A DNA stretch of 48,689 nt from Pseudomonadota bacterium (GCA_023398955.1 JAEWRL010000041.1:1-48689), one strand, 5' to 3'. Counted from the first letter of the stretch, positions 1 through 9,264 are shown. Numbers and translations: made by a program. Notes: generated by a model not told the origin, from the sequence alone.

Positions 1-548
1 CTGATAGATGGTGCGGAGCCTGACTTCGTACCCGCGGGCGCAGGCGCGGTGCCGCGACGGCTCTGTCCGCCGAGCGTCTGCGCCAGGGCCGCGCTTTGAC
101 TCTCGAGCGTGCCCGTTCCTCTGGGGCGCCCGAACTCGGTCCCTGGTTGTGCGCTATCCACAGCCGCCTCACCGGGTAGCCGGCTGTTGGCGCGCGCCAA
201 GCCTGGGCCATTTCTCGCGAGCATACCCGGGTCATTTCTCCCGAGCGCTGAAGAGCTCGAGCCGAAGCGCCCAACGGCCCGAACCCGGTTCCAGCTGGCA
301 CCCCGTCCCAAGCCGGCAGCAGCGGATGTGCTCCCCGGCGACGTCATGGCCCTCATCGTCACTCGCGCCGTCGCGGCTGCCGGAGCACGAGCGCGTCTCA
401 CCGTCGTTCCAGGTGAACACCTCGACAGCGAGGGGGCACCCAGGGGTTGCGGTCTCGCTTGGTGGCCCCATCGACGCTGGCTGTCGGGGAAATCTCCCCC
501 CAAGCGGGGCACCCGACCGACACTGGTAGCACGCCACGGAGAATATCG
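1..548. other. No supported gene; leader of the first lipoprotein gene
   Basis: Several overlapping frames are open here only because the DNA is GC-rich; none has a recognisable domain or a convincing start. The last 15 bases hold a GGAG-type ribosome binding site for the gene at 549. A 19-base stretch near 409-427 is identical to a stretch near 47766-47784 inside the DUF5107 gene at the other end of the window. This may be a trace of a lost paralogue or chance. Confidence 0.4.
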
Positions 549-1835
549 ATGCGTATCCTATCGTTCGCTCCTCATGCACTCCTATTCCTGACGACGCTTG
601 CCTTGCTGGCCGGATGCGACGACGATAGCGATGGCAACCATTCGGGCCGAAACGGAGGGAGCGGTGGGGAGGCAGGAGGGCGTGGGGAAGGTCTCCACGG
701 CGGCGCGGGTGGGGATGCGTCGGCTTGCCCCGAGGGTCCAGAACGAAATGGTCCCTACAAGCGCGTGACCGTCGCCGGCGACACCAGTGAGATGGGTCTC
801 ATCGATCCATCAGTCGAGTACGCGGCGGACGCCAGCGTCGGGTTCATGACGTACACAGCGGTGCCGTCGCCAGTCCGAGCACACATTGCCATCGCCACGT
901 CGGATGACGGCGGTGCAAGCTGGCTCTACGTGGCCGACGTGACGCCACCTGCACCCATGATCACCATCACCACGGACGACGAGTCCGTCTGCGGTTCCTC
1001 ATCGTGCACTGGCACGTTCGCCCAGGAAAGCTCGTCCCTCGTTGTCGATCCCCTCGACCCCGATCCGGAGCGGCGGTTCAAGGTATTCGCCCACACGTAC
1101 TTCTACAGCCTGAATACCCCAGAAGACGAAGAAGCGACGAAGTTCGAGCTCGGCTACATCGCCCTCTATACCGCACCCAGCGCGGAGGGGCCGTGGCTCG
1201 AAACCCCTCTGTTCGGGTGGCCCTCTTCGTCTCCGATCTCGAACACGGACGTCGCGTACGACATCACCGTCGACCCGGCGATCTCCGGCCTCGCTGACTG
1301 CCTCATCGTTGGGGAACCGGGCGCCATCCTGCGACCGTCGGGGACTCTCGATCTCGCGCTTTCCTGCGTGAGCGTCCACGATACGGACGAAGCAACGATC
1401 GACATACGCCTTCTGCGGTCCGAAGACCACGGCACGACGTGGGACGTCGTCGGTACGCTCCTCACGCCCGAGGACGCGCGGGCCCTGGGCGCGGTCACCG
1501 GCCAGATCAATGGGGGAGATCTGTTCTTCGCCAATGATGCCTACCACCTGATCGCCACGCCCATCGGCCTCGTCAGGCTCGGTGAACAAGAGTTCGAAGG
1601 TTACCGCGGCTGCGTCGTCGTCGCCATTGACGACCTCGACGCTGCGCGGGTCTCTCGGTGCGAGGGGAAGCCGATCGTCGAAGCGAGCTACCTCGGTCAG
1701 CCAGGCCAGTTCGTGGGCGCGTGTTCGACCGACGCTGGCGCGACAGCCAGTGGAATGCTCATCCCAGTGCCCGACCTCACCTTCAGCTCGCCCGACGCCT
1801 GGCAGCTGTTTGCCTCTGAGCTCCCCATTCCGTAG
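549..1835 (+). CDS. Secreted lipoprotein, sialidase/BNR-like repeats, paralogue of the next gene
   Basis: The product is 428 aa, probably exported and lipid-anchored: a hydrophobic segment ends in the lipobox LLAGC, followed by a Gly-rich linker (about residues 30-60). The open frame extends upstream, but the ATG at 549 puts the signal peptide at the N-terminus and has a GGAG about 7 nt upstream. The body contains SDDGGASW and SEDHGTTW, which resemble Asp-box turns of sialidase-type beta-propellers, and cysteine-containing stretches that recur in the convergent neighbour. Shared blocks include GWPSSS, YRGC and FVGAC/FAGAC. Enzymatic activity is unknown; a secreted beta-propeller is inference. 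The two genes end 22 bp apart, tail to tail. Confidence 0.8.
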   Translation: MRILSFAPHALLFLTTLALLAGCDDDSDGNHSGRNGGSGGEAGGRGEGLHGGAGGDASACPEGPERNGPYKRVTVAGDTSEMGLIDPSVEYAADASVGFMTYTAVPSPVRAHIAIATSDDGGASWLYVADVTPPAPMITITTDDESVCGSSSCTGTFAQESSSLVVDPLDPDPERRFKVFAHTYFYSLNTPEDEEATKFELGYIALYTAPSAEGPWLETPLFGWPSSSPISNTDVAYDITVDPAISGLADCLIVGEPGAILRPSGTLDLALSCVSVHDTDEATIDIRLLRSEDHGTTWDVVGTLLTPEDARALGAVTGQINGGDLFFANDAYHLIATPIGLVRLGEQEFEGYRGCVVVAIDDLDAARVSRCEGKPIVEASYLGQPGQFVGACSTDAGATASGMLIPVPDLTFSSPDAWQLFASELPIP

Positions 1836-1857
1836 GCCCACGGGGCCCGGTGTGGCG

Positions 1858-3189
1858 CTACGGAAGCGCGCGGCCTATCGGGCCGAACATGCGGAACATG
1901 TCGGGCGGGGATGCGAACGAGATAGCGGAGGCGACATATCCCCCGTTGGGATGGTGCGAGCAAGCGCCCGCGAAGATCCCTTCGCCTGGATCGAGCCGTC
2001 CGAGCACGATCGGAGCGCCCGCGGCGTCACGCTCAATACCGTCGGTCGTGCGCGCGAAGAGCAAGCAGCCGCGATAACCCGATCCCGTTGCGCCGCCGGG
2101 GAAAGACACCGGTCCGGTGGGTGAGGCAAGCAGGTAGCTTCGCCCGTTGCGCGCGAACAGGTGAGCGGCGTTGAGCTCCAGGTCGACACCGCCCACGCAA
2201 GGCGCGTCCGATGCGTCGAGCAGCACGTGCGCGTGGCTCCAGGTGCTGCCGTGATCCGATGAGCGTAGCAGCTCCACCCGTATGGCGAAGTCGGCTTGCG
2301 AAGGGAACAAGCAGCCGACGGCGAGTTCGAGAGCGCCGGATCCTTCGTCGATGGTGGCGGAGGGCTCAGTCAAGGCGACGCAGTCCTGCAACCCATCGAT
2401 GTCGGTGACGAGCTGTGGCGCATCGGACGACATGGAGGACGAGGAGGGCCAGCCGATCATGGGGATGGGGGCGGACCACGGCCCGGCTGGCGCGGGGGCG
2501 GTTCCGATGCGGAGGTGACCGAACTGATAGCGTAATCGGGGCGTGTTGGGATCCGCGGGATCCGGCTCGAGGATCACATAGCTGTGCGTGAAGATCTTCC
2601 ACCGCGCCGCGGCGTCGGGATCGTCGGTGTCTTCGACGATCGTGGAGACCTCATGGACGATTGTCGCGTTCGTACACGTGCCGCCCGGGCAATCTGGATC
2701 TCCGGCGGCGTCGATGGTGACGTTCTCTTCGGCAGCGTTGGCGAGCGCTGCGAAGGAGAAGGTCTCGCCATCGTCGCGGGACACAGCGACGCGCGTGTGG
2801 AGCCTATTGCGCGGGAGATCGATGCTCGTGTAGGCCAGGACGAGCGAGCCGTCGGATGCGGTGACGAAGGCCGGGTCGAACGTGCCGATGTCGGAGCCAG
2901 CGGGATCAGCCAGTACACGGAAGCGGGACGCGGTCCCATCGGGATCGAAGGGCACCGCGGTGGGAAGGGCTACGGGACACCCTTGGGATCCCGCTTGTCC
3001 CAAAGGGCCAGCGCCAGCGGACGCGCCCGCTTGTCCCGAAGGGCCAGCGCCAGCGGACGCGCCCGCTCGCCCCGAAGTCCCCGAGCCGCCGTCGGTCCCC
3101 ATCGGATCCCCCGAACTGGATTCCCCGCAGCCTAGGGCGACGAGGGCGAAGCAACTGACGAGGCTAGCGGTTCGGATCATGGTCCGCAT
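1858..3189 (-). CDS. Secreted lipoprotein, paralogue of the convergent upstream gene
   Basis: This 443-aa protein has a signal peptide ending in a lipobox-like VALGC, then a Gly/Ser/Ala linker (about residues 25-70) that includes two near-identical GASAGAGP repeats. The mature part aligns by eye with the product of 549-1835 along its whole length: Asp-box-like SRDDGETF and SSDHGSTW, the block RWKIFTHSY against RFKVFAHTY, GWPSSS, SGYRGC and a C-terminal FAGACS. The pair therefore arose by duplication followed by inversion or inverted insertion. The function is unknown; it is probably an outer-membrane or periplasmic lipoprotein. The start is an ATG at 3187-3189 directly before the signal peptide. 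Confidence 0.8.
   Translation of the reverse strand: MRTMIRTASLVSCFALVALGCGESSSGDPMGTDGGSGTSGRAGASAGAGPSGQAGASAGAGPLGQAGSQGCPVALPTAVPFDPDGTASRFRVLADPAGSDIGTFDPAFVTASDGSLVLAYTSIDLPRNRLHTRVAVSRDDGETFSFAALANAAEENVTIDAAGDPDCPGGTCTNATIVHEVSTIVEDTDDPDAAARWKIFTHSYVILEPDPADPNTPRLRYQFGHLRIGTAPAPAGPWSAPIPMIGWPSSSSMSSDAPQLVTDIDGLQDCVALTEPSATIDEGSGALELAVGCLFPSQADFAIRVELLRSSDHGSTWSHAHVLLDASDAPCVGGVDLELNAAHLFARNGRSYLLASPTGPVSFPGGATGSGYRGCLLFARTTDGIERDAAGAPIVLGRLDPGEGIFAGACSHHPNGGYVASAISFASPPDMFRMFGPIGRALP
2990..3061. repeat. Two tandem 36-bp units in the lipoprotein linker
   Basis: Two adjacent 36-bp units (2990-3025 and 3026-3061) differ at about one position; a third, diverging unit follows. They encode the Gly/Ala-rich linker repeat of the lipoprotein on the minus strand. 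In-frame length variation of the linker between strains is the expected consequence. Confidence 0.85.
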
Positions 3190-3259
3190 GTTCCAGCATG
3201 CGCCACGCTGCTGGCAAGTCTTCGGAGGATATCGCGCCGTAGCATGGGCCCCTCTCCCC

Positions 3260-4003
3260 TCAGTCGTCGAGCTCCGTCTCCTCGTCGTGTCTGATGCGTA
3301 AGAGCTCCCCTAGCTGGTTGGGAGACAGGATCCGAGACAGTTCATCTCGACTCTCGGCAATGATTCGCTCGCGAAGCTTCGCCTTGCGCTCACGCTTGTT
3401 CCGCGGCGTCAGCCCCTGATCGATGGCTGCGCGGTCGAGTTCATCCTTGGCTCGGCGGTACTTCGAGGACTCGTCCGTGAGGATTCGCGCAACTTCTAGC
3501 CGCTGCCCTTCGGAGAAGCGGAGCTCCTCCGACACGGAATCGACGAACGCCAGAGTTCTGTCGATTCGCCTTCGCGCCTTCTCGTCGGCCTTCTCGACCT
3601 GCCGCGTCGCTTCCAGCTCGTCCACGACGCGACGGACCGCCTCCGCGAAACGGGGATGCTCGATGGGATCCGTCGGTCGCGGGTCGGCCCGATCTGCACT
3701 AGCCGTCGTCCCGCGTTGGCTCTCAACCTTGGCGCGGGAAGGTTCTTGGCCCGACCTCGAGAAGCGTAGGTTCTCCAGTTCGGCGATGCGCGCCTCGAGA
3801 GCAACAGTGTCGGCCCCCTGCTGCACCTCCACTTTGCCCGTTCTCGCGTCTGCAGCAAATAGTACCACTGCCGCGCCGACGACGCCGCCGAAGCCGCCAG
3901 CCGCTGTCAGGGCAAGTGCCGGCATGAGCCGAGACGATGGAGCCGAGGAGCTCGTGCTCCCCGCATCGCGCGGCAGGCTGCGGGTGCTGGGTTTCGGTCT
4001 CAT
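3260..4003 (-). CDS. Single-pass membrane protein with long coiled coil, unknown function
   Basis: The protein is 247 aa. A basic, Ser-rich N-terminus is followed by one membrane helix (about residues 28-50, rich in Ala/Gly/Val), a short coiled coil (about 65-80) and a highly charged helical region from about 115 to the end, ending in an acidic tail. The C-terminal part (SEGQRLEVARIL, LSPNQLGELL) resembles the Leu-Ser-Pro-x-Gln motifs of Spy/CpxP-type periplasmic helical proteins, but this is a weak similarity. A tiny frame upstream overlaps its start by ATGA. No function can be assigned. Confidence 0.65.
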   Translation of the reverse strand: MRPKPSTRSLPRDAGSTSSSAPSSRLMPALALTAAGGFGGVVGAAVVLFAADARTGKVEVQQGADTVALEARIAELENLRFSRSGQEPSRAKVESQRGTTASADRADPRPTDPIEHPRFAEAVRRVVDELEATRQVEKADEKARRRIDRTLAFVDSVSEELRFSEGQRLEVARILTDESSKYRRAKDELDRAAIDQGLTPRNKRERKAKLRERIIAESRDELSRILSPNQLGELLRIRHDEETELDD

Positions 4004-4188
4004 CGCCTGACTCCCGACAATCGGTGCTGAACGAGCTTGGCTCGCTTGCGAGCGGCGGCGCCCACGACCACCGGTGGCGCGTCCTCGACGAAGCTGAGGG
4101 CGCGTGTGCCGCCCACGTTCTGCCCATCTCGAACGAGGGCATATTGCACCGATTCGGAGTCAAAGCATGCATCGGGAGTGTCGCTCAA
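4000..4188 (-). CDS. Possible 62-aa protein, coupled to the following gene
   Basis: This short frame would start with TTG. Its stop overlaps the ATG of the membrane protein gene as ATGA, the arrangement expected for translational coupling. The product has no recognised domain. There is no obvious ribosome binding site, and the reading may be chance in GC-rich DNA. Confidence 0.3.
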   Translation of the reverse strand: MSDTPDACFDSESVQYALVRDGQNVGGTRALSFVEDAPPVVVGAAARKRAKLVQHRLSGVRR

Positions 4189-4248
4189 GAGACGTACATG
4201 ACCTAGCCTGCGTGCGGCGGCTAGCCCACCACCGAGAATCGCCTCCGT

Positions 4249-4665
4249 TCATTTGGGCTTCATTTGGGCAGGGTGAAAGGCGGCCGACCCCCGGGCGTGT
4301 TGGACCATGCTGGAGGCCCACCAGAGCCCACCACCGACGAAGCCCGCCATGACGAGCAGCAGGACGAGCCCCCACGCCGACTGAGCTCTCTGAGACGGGA
4401 GCTCCTCATCAAGGGCTTTCGCGACGACGCAGCAGACCCAACTCCAATGCAGCAGCAGGTGCAGCGCCAGCAGCCCAACCGCGGCCACCGCGAGATAGAA
4501 ATGTAGCTCGCCAATGTCGTGCCTGTTCCAGCCAAACAGTTCGTAGAAGCGACCGGTCCCCGCAGGAAGCACGAAGTGGATCAGCCCTCCAGTCGCTATC
4601 AGGCCGACCATTGCAACCAGTGAGAGTGCGTCGAGCCAGAAGTTCGTCAGAGTCCGGTTCTTCAT
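4249..4665 (-). CDS. DUF4405-type four-helix membrane protein
   Basis: The 138-aa product has four hydrophobic helices (about residues 9-31, 50-70, 75-90 and 97-118). It contains histidines placed as in small cytochrome b561-like proteins: GLIHFV in helix 1, GELHFY at the next helix and LHLLLHW in the third. DUF4405 proteins of this size are thought to bind heme or quinone in the membrane, but this is family inference. An AGGA sits upstream of the ATG. It follows the Fe-S operon on the same strand after a gap of about 90 bp, so it could be a downstream member, with a redox role possible. Confidence 0.75.
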   Translation of the reverse strand: MKNRTLTNFWLDALSLVAMVGLIATGGLIHFVLPAGTGRFYELFGWNRHDIGELHFYLAVAAVGLLALHLLLHWSWVCCVVAKALDEELPSQRAQSAWGLVLLLVMAGFVGGGLWWASSMVQHARGSAAFHPAQMKPK

Positions 4666-4754
4666 GGGTCACGTCCTGTGCGCACGCGCCGAACACAATC
4701 CAAGCCCGCTGGTGACGTCTTCGACCGTGCAGTCCCGAAGACGTTGTCGGCTTC

Positions 4755-5648
4755 TCATGGGTGGTCCCTGTCAGGCGCGGCGCGCGCTGGGGCTTGGACG
4801 GTTGGCGGCAGCAGAGCATGCGTTCCCACGGGAAGCCCGAGTTGACTGGCCACCACGGGACACTTCACCTTGAACCAGAAAGCGATGTTCTCTCCCGCGC
4901 CGCTCAGCGTCTCGAAGTTGCCTTGGCCCTTGGCGATGATGAGATCCGCCTGGCGGAAGCGCTGGCGGAAGGAGGGGCTGCAGTCATCGAGGATGGTACC
5001 CGGCGCGTCGGAGCCATTGTCGATGACGCGAACGAGCGCGTCCATGCCGACCTCTCGCGCATCGACCCGAGTAGCGTCGTTGAGCACCGGGCCGCCGCGG
5101 ACTGCGAGGGTTACCCGCGCCGGGCCAAGCGCCTCGATGACTAGGCGGTCGACCGCGATCTCACCCGCGTTGTCGGCGAGGTAGAGGATATCGGTCGCAT
5201 TGGCCGCAGCCTCCTGGAACGCGCCCCAGTCACCGTGAGTCACCTCTCCCAAGAGTCCGCGCAGGGCCGTTCGCACCTCGACCTCGGAGATGGCCGAGGC
5301 AACGCCCATATCGATCGCGTTGGCCGCGACAGCGAACGTAGCGGCGGCCAGCAGCGGATCTCCGGCCTGGCGCACCAGCTTGGCGAGCTCTGGCAGGGCT
5401 TCCATGGCCAGCCTATTGAAGCGCCTCTTGGCTGCTAGGTAGGGATCCTCCACCCCTGTCAGTTCGCGCAAGCGCCGATGGATCGCCTGCCCAACGAAGG
5501 GTGGTGGCCGATCGAGCTCCAGCTCCGCCGTCATACATAACACGTCCCTGACGAGCCGTTCGTGGACACGGACATCCCCGGTGATGCTTCGGGCGGCCTC
5601 GAGGCTCTGGCGCAGAAAGCACGGCAAACAGTCGAGGTATGTTTTCAT
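4755..5648 (-). CDS. DUF89 / ARMT1-like metal-dependent phosphatase-family protein
   Basis: This 297-aa protein opens with the prokaryotic DUF89 signature DCLPCFLRQ and carries the family's active-site blocks: LYLADNAGEIAVDRLVIE near residue 155, a DDCSPSF segment and ADLIIAKGQGNFE near residue 235. The family binds a divalent metal through Asp/Asn residues; characterised members are damage-control phosphatases acting on phosphometabolites. The Cys-containing prokaryotic subgroup is often found beside Fe-S and MinD-type genes, as here. The start ATG overlaps the nifS stop by 4 bp (ATGA), so it is the last tightly coupled gene of the operon. The substrate is unknown. Confidence 0.85.
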   Translation of the reverse strand: MKTYLDCLPCFLRQSLEAARSITGDVRVHERLVRDVLCMTAELELDRPPPFVGQAIHRRLRELTGVEDPYLAAKRRFNRLAMEALPELAKLVRQAGDPLLAAATFAVAANAIDMGVASAISEVEVRTALRGLLGEVTHGDWGAFQEAAANATDILYLADNAGEIAVDRLVIEALGPARVTLAVRGGPVLNDATRVDAREVGMDALVRVIDNGSDAPGTILDDCSPSFRQRFRQADLIIAKGQGNFETLSGAGENIAFWFKVKCPVVASQLGLPVGTHALLPPTVQAPARAAPDRDHP

Positions 5649-6805
5649 TCGCTGGCGCTCCGTACGCTCGAGATGCCCAGCAACCGGGTGACGGTCTCTA
5701 TCAAGGCCCGCGCCGCGGTGTCGATGCCCTCCGCGCTTGTCTCGCGACCGAGCGACACGCGGATGGTCCCCTGCGCATCGCGCGGTGAGAGCCCCATGGC
5801 TCGCAGCACGTGGGACGGCTCGGGCTCGCCGGTCGAGCAGGCCGAACCCGTGGCGACACAGATCCCCTGGATGTCGAGCCCGAGGACGATCGACTCGCCG
5901 TCGATGTCCTGAAAGCTGAGGCTCGAGGTGTTCGGCAGGCGAGGCGCCATCGCGCCGTTGATCCGCACCCCGCGCACCGCCGATGTCACCCTGCGCTCGA
6001 GACCATCCCGCAGCGCGCGCACTCGAGCTCGTTCACCCTCCGCATCCTCGAAGGCGAGCGCCAGCGCCGCCGCGAACCCGACGATGCCGGCGACGTTCTC
6101 CGTACCCGCGCATAGCCCGTGCTCCTGTCTGCCCCCGGTCGTGAGGGCCGCTAGTGGGGTCCCTTGGCGGACGTAGAGGGCCGCCATGCCTTTGGGTCCG
6201 TACAGCTTGTGCGCCGAGAAGGTGATAAGGTCCGCACCTAGCTCGGCGAGTCGGCGAGGCAGCTTGCCAGCGGACTGCACCGCGTCGGTGTGGAGCACGA
6301 CACCGCGCCGATGTGCGAGCGCGGCGAGCTCCTCCACGGGCTGCACGACTCCCGTTTCATTGTTGGCATGCATGACGCTCAGCAGCACGGTGTCCTCACG
6401 GAGGCTCCGGGCCAACGACTCGACGTCCACGACGCCGTCCGGGTTCACGGGCACGTAGCTCACCTCGAAGCCCTCGTCCTCGAGCGCTTTGCAGGTGCGG
6501 AGCACGGCGTGATGCTCGATCGCGGACGTGACGATGTGGTTGCCCTTGGCCCGCAGGGCGTAGGCCACCCCCCGCAGCGCCAGGTTGTCGGACTCGGTCC
6601 CGCTCGAGCAGAAGACGAGCTCGCTGGGTCGGCATCCGATGCAGTCTGCGATCCGTACTCGTGCGCGCTCTACTGCCTCCCTCGCCTGATTGCCGAAGCG
6701 ATACGGGCTCGACGGGTTCCCCCAGGATTCTCGGAGGAAGGGTACCATGGCTTCGAAGCTCCGCGGGGCGATCGGCGTGGTGGCGTTGTGATCGAGGTAG
6801 ATCAT
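5645..6805 (-). CDS. nifS: Cysteine desulfurase, NifS/IscS type
   Basis: This is a PLP-dependent enzyme that removes sulfur from cysteine and holds it as a persulfide for transfer to the scaffold protein. The ATG at 6805 gives the canonical N-terminus MIYLDHNATT and overlaps the iscU stop by ATGA; the longer open frame upstream is spurious. The 386 residues fit the class I NifS/IscS length. Visible landmarks are the PLP-lysine block FSAHKLYGPKG (Lys about 200), HTDAVQSAGK, and the mobile active-site loop GSACSTGEPEPSHVL (Cys about 323), complete with the class I loop length. With IscU next door it supplies sulfur for cluster assembly. Confidence 0.95.
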   Translation of the reverse strand: MIYLDHNATTPIAPRSFEAMVPFLRESWGNPSSPYRFGNQAREAVERARVRIADCIGCRPSELVFCSSGTESDNLALRGVAYALRAKGNHIVTSAIEHHAVLRTCKALEDEGFEVSYVPVNPDGVVDVESLARSLREDTVLLSVMHANNETGVVQPVEELAALAHRRGVVLHTDAVQSAGKLPRRLAELGADLITFSAHKLYGPKGMAALYVRQGTPLAALTTGGRQEHGLCAGTENVAGIVGFAAALALAFEDAEGERARVRALRDGLERRVTSAVRGVRINGAMAPRLPNTSSLSFQDIDGESIVLGLDIQGICVATGSACSTGEPEPSHVLRAMGLSPRDAQGTIRVSLGRETSAEGIDTAARALIETVTRLLGISSVRSASE

Positions 6806-7242
6806 GGTCTCGCCTGCCGCCTCTCCCAGTCGTCGAGCGCGGCCTGGAGCGCTCGCACGCCGAGCAGCGAGCAATGCCGCTTCCTCGCTGGAATGCCGCC
6901 CAGTGCCTCGACGACGTCGTCGTCGGTGATACGCCGCGCAGCGTCGACAGTCTTGCCCTCGGCGAGCGCGGTCAGCATGCTGCTCGTCGCGATGGCCCCG
7001 GGACAGCCGAAAGCCTTGAAGGCGATCCTGGTAATGCGCTCGTGCCGTACGACGATCCAGAGCTTCATCTGGTCGCCACAGGAAGGGTCGCCCACCATGC
7101 CGAAGCCGTCGGTCTCAGCGTCGGGTAGCTCCCCTACGTTGCGGGGGTTCGTAAAGTGATCGATCGCGGTCTCATTGTAGTAAGGCACCGACCCCAGCAG
7201 GGGCCGGGGCTCGCGCTTGGTGGTGTCGTCTTCGTTTTCCAT
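6802..7242 (-). CDS. iscU: IscU/NifU-N Fe-S cluster scaffold protein
   Basis: The 146-aa protein has all three scaffold cysteines and the conserved Asp: DPSCGD (Cys 55, Asp 57), FKAFGCPGAIATSS (Cys 80) and RHCSLLG (Cys 124). It assembles [2Fe-2S]/[4Fe-4S] clusters from sulfur delivered by the adjacent cysteine desulfurase. The LPPVK chaperone-binding motif of true IscU is replaced by GGIPARKRHCS, so it is closer to NifU-N/SufU-like scaffolds used without dedicated HscA/HscB. About 20 extra residues precede the conserved YNETAIDHF start. Its stop overlaps nifS by 4 bp. Confidence 0.92.
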   Translation of the reverse strand: MENEDDTTKREPRPLLGSVPYYNETAIDHFTNPRNVGELPDAETDGFGMVGDPSCGDQMKLWIVVRHERITRIAFKAFGCPGAIATSSMLTALAEGKTVDAARRITDDDVVEALGGIPARKRHCSLLGVRALQAALDDWERRQARP

Positions 7243-7310
7243 GGGTCTCCTACGCGCTGCGCGCAGTGCTCTTGCCCCCGTCTTTCCCAGAGAGCACCAT
7301 GAGTCGGATG

Positions 7311-9164
7311 CTAGGCTGCCGTCCCTTTCAGTTCGGCTCGAACCCGGGTCCAGAGCGTCCGAATGTCCGCGGCGGCCGGGCTGTCGCCGATCTCCACGAC
7401 CGCCCGTTGCCTCAGCTGAGCCGCCGTGACCGCATCGTCATAGCGTACGCACCCGAGGAGAGGGATCCCCCTCTCCGTAGCTTCGGACGCGAGCCTCGCG
7501 GCGATCTCTGGGTTGATGTCCGCCTTATTGATGCAGACCGAGGCCTGGACGTTGAGCTGTCGACAGAGCTCGGCGACCCTCTGCAGGTCATGCAGGCCCG
7601 ACAACGTCGGCTCGGTGACGACAAGGACCAAGCGCGCACCGGAGATTGAGGCGATGACGGGGCAGCCGATGCCCGGCGAGCCGTCGCAGATGAGAAGCTC
7701 GCGCTGCCCCGCTTCGGCGACAGCCTTTGCCTCGCGTCGCACCAGCGCCACGAGCTTGCCGCTGTTCTCCTGGGCGATACCCAGCCGCGCGTGGACCATG
7801 GGGCCGTGCCTTGTCTCCGAGATGAACAACTCTCCGTTCGTGCTGGGCACTAGGGCGGCGGCATGCGTGGGGCAAACGTCGACGCAAACCCCGCAGCCCT
7901 CGCAAGAGATCGCGTCAATCTGGTAGCGGGCGGTCGTTCCATCGGAAACGACGCGGATCGCGTCGAACCGGCAGCTAGCGACGCACTTGCCGCAGGCCGT
8001 ACAGAGCGCGGGCTCGATCACCGCCGCGCTCCCGCCGGAGAATGGGCGCCGCTCGCGCACCAACGGGCTTAGCACCAGGTGCAGATCCGCGGCGTCTACG
8101 TCGCAGTCGGCCATGGCTGGGCGTTCGGCAAGGGCGATGAACGACGCGACGATGCTGGTCTTGCCCGTACCTCCTTTGCCGCTGATGACCACGAGCTCGT
8201 CGACGTTGGGCTTCCTTCCGAACCGCACCAGCTCCGAGGGGGCCCTGTCTGGTCCGGGCGGCTCGGCGCGAGCGACTTCCGGCTTCGGGGCACTCTCCGG
8301 TCGCCCCGTCCGAGCAAGACCACGCAGCTGTTCATATAACTCAAGGAAGAGCGGCTTGAGCTCGGGCAACGCGGCAACGCAGAGCTCACCCCGCGAGTAG
8401 GCATGGGCAATCCGTCGATCATCCGGGAGCTCGAGCAGCACGGGGAGCCCCTCGCTCGCGCAGTACTCGAACACAGCGCTGTCACCTATTCCTGCTCGAT
8501 TGATGGCCACCCCGAACGGCACACCGAGCTCACGCACCATATCCACCGCCAGCTTCAGGTCATTCAGGCCGAAGGGAGTGGGTTCAGTGACGAGGAGGAC
8601 GACATCCGCGGTCTTCAATGAGGCGATGACTGGGCACGAAGTCCCCGGTGGCGCGTCGATGATCACTGCGCCCTCGGTCGGCGCCGCGGCCAGAACCGAG
8701 CGGATCACCGGCGGTGCCATGGCCTCCCCGACGTTGAGCGTGCCTTGCAGGAAGCTCAGCTGATCCGCGACGCCTTCCTCGACGTGTCCGGCGCACCGCG
8801 GCACCTCGCTGATTGCACCTTCCGGGCACGCGAGCGTGCAGGCACCACAACCATGGCAAAGATTGGCGAAGGTCAACACCTGCTGCGGCAGGGCGACGAT
8901 GGCGGAGTAGCGACAGGCCTTGCCGCAGGCGCCGCAGAGGGTGCAGCGGGCCTCATCGACCCGCGGCACGGGGATAGAAACCTCGCGTGTCGCATGGAGC
9001 GCGGGTCTGAGGAAGAGGTGACCGTTGGGCTCCTCGACGTCGCAGTCGACGTAGGCCGCACGCGCGCCGGTCTCGGCGAGGACGATTGCCAGGTTCGTGG
9101 CAAGGGTCGTCTTCCCGGTTCCACCCTTACCGCTGGCGATGGCGATGCGCAGTGCGCCACTCAT
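7311..9164 (-). CDS. Tandem fusion of two MinD/Mrp-type ATPases with ferredoxin inserts
   Basis: This 617-aa protein is two homologous halves joined by a Pro-rich linker (about residues 285-320). Half 1 has the deviant Walker A GKGGTGKTT (12-20), DCDVEEPN, a ferredoxin insert with two CxxCxxCxxxC sets (Cys 74/77/80/84 and 103/106/109/113) and DAPPGTSCPV. Half 2 repeats this with GKGGTGKTS (329-337), DCDVDAAD, a second two-cluster insert (Cys 388/391/394/398 and 421/424/427/431) and DGSPGIGCPV. Each half probably carries two [4Fe-4S] clusters. These are usually separate adjacent genes, often beside NifX-domain or Orange-protein genes; here they are fused. The likely role is ATP-driven metal-cluster assembly or transfer with the neighbouring NifX-like protein. 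Confidence 0.92.
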   Translation of the reverse strand: MSGALRIAIASGKGGTGKTTLATNLAIVLAETGARAAYVDCDVEEPNGHLFLRPALHATREVSIPVPRVDEARCTLCGACGKACRYSAIVALPQQVLTFANLCHGCGACTLACPEGAISEVPRCAGHVEEGVADQLSFLQGTLNVGEAMAPPVIRSVLAAAPTEGAVIIDAPPGTSCPVIASLKTADVVLLVTEPTPFGLNDLKLAVDMVRELGVPFGVAINRAGIGDSAVFEYCASEGLPVLLELPDDRRIAHAYSRGELCVAALPELKPLFLELYEQLRGLARTGRPESAPKPEVARAEPPGPDRAPSELVRFGRKPNVDELVVISGKGGTGKTSIVASFIALAERPAMADCDVDAADLHLVLSPLVRERRPFSGGSAAVIEPALCTACGKCVASCRFDAIRVVSDGTTARYQIDAISCEGCGVCVDVCPTHAAALVPSTNGELFISETRHGPMVHARLGIAQENSGKLVALVRREAKAVAEAGQRELLICDGSPGIGCPVIASISGARLVLVVTEPTLSGLHDLQRVAELCRQLNVQASVCINKADINPEIAARLASEATERGIPLLGCVRYDDAVTAAQLRQRAVVEIGDSPAAADIRTLWTRVRAELKGTAA

Positions 9165-9264
9165 GTGATGACGCCTGGCTCGAGGGGAGGGTGACTGAGG
9201 GCCAGCGCCTCATTCGGGTGCTCGGGGACACAGACGGCGCAACCGGGAGCACGTCCCATGCTCA

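Noticed and set aside
409..427. 19-base match between the left end and the DUF5107 gene at 47766
   Set aside because: Flanks do not align and the reading there gives only EVFTWN in common; too short to call a homologous remnant.
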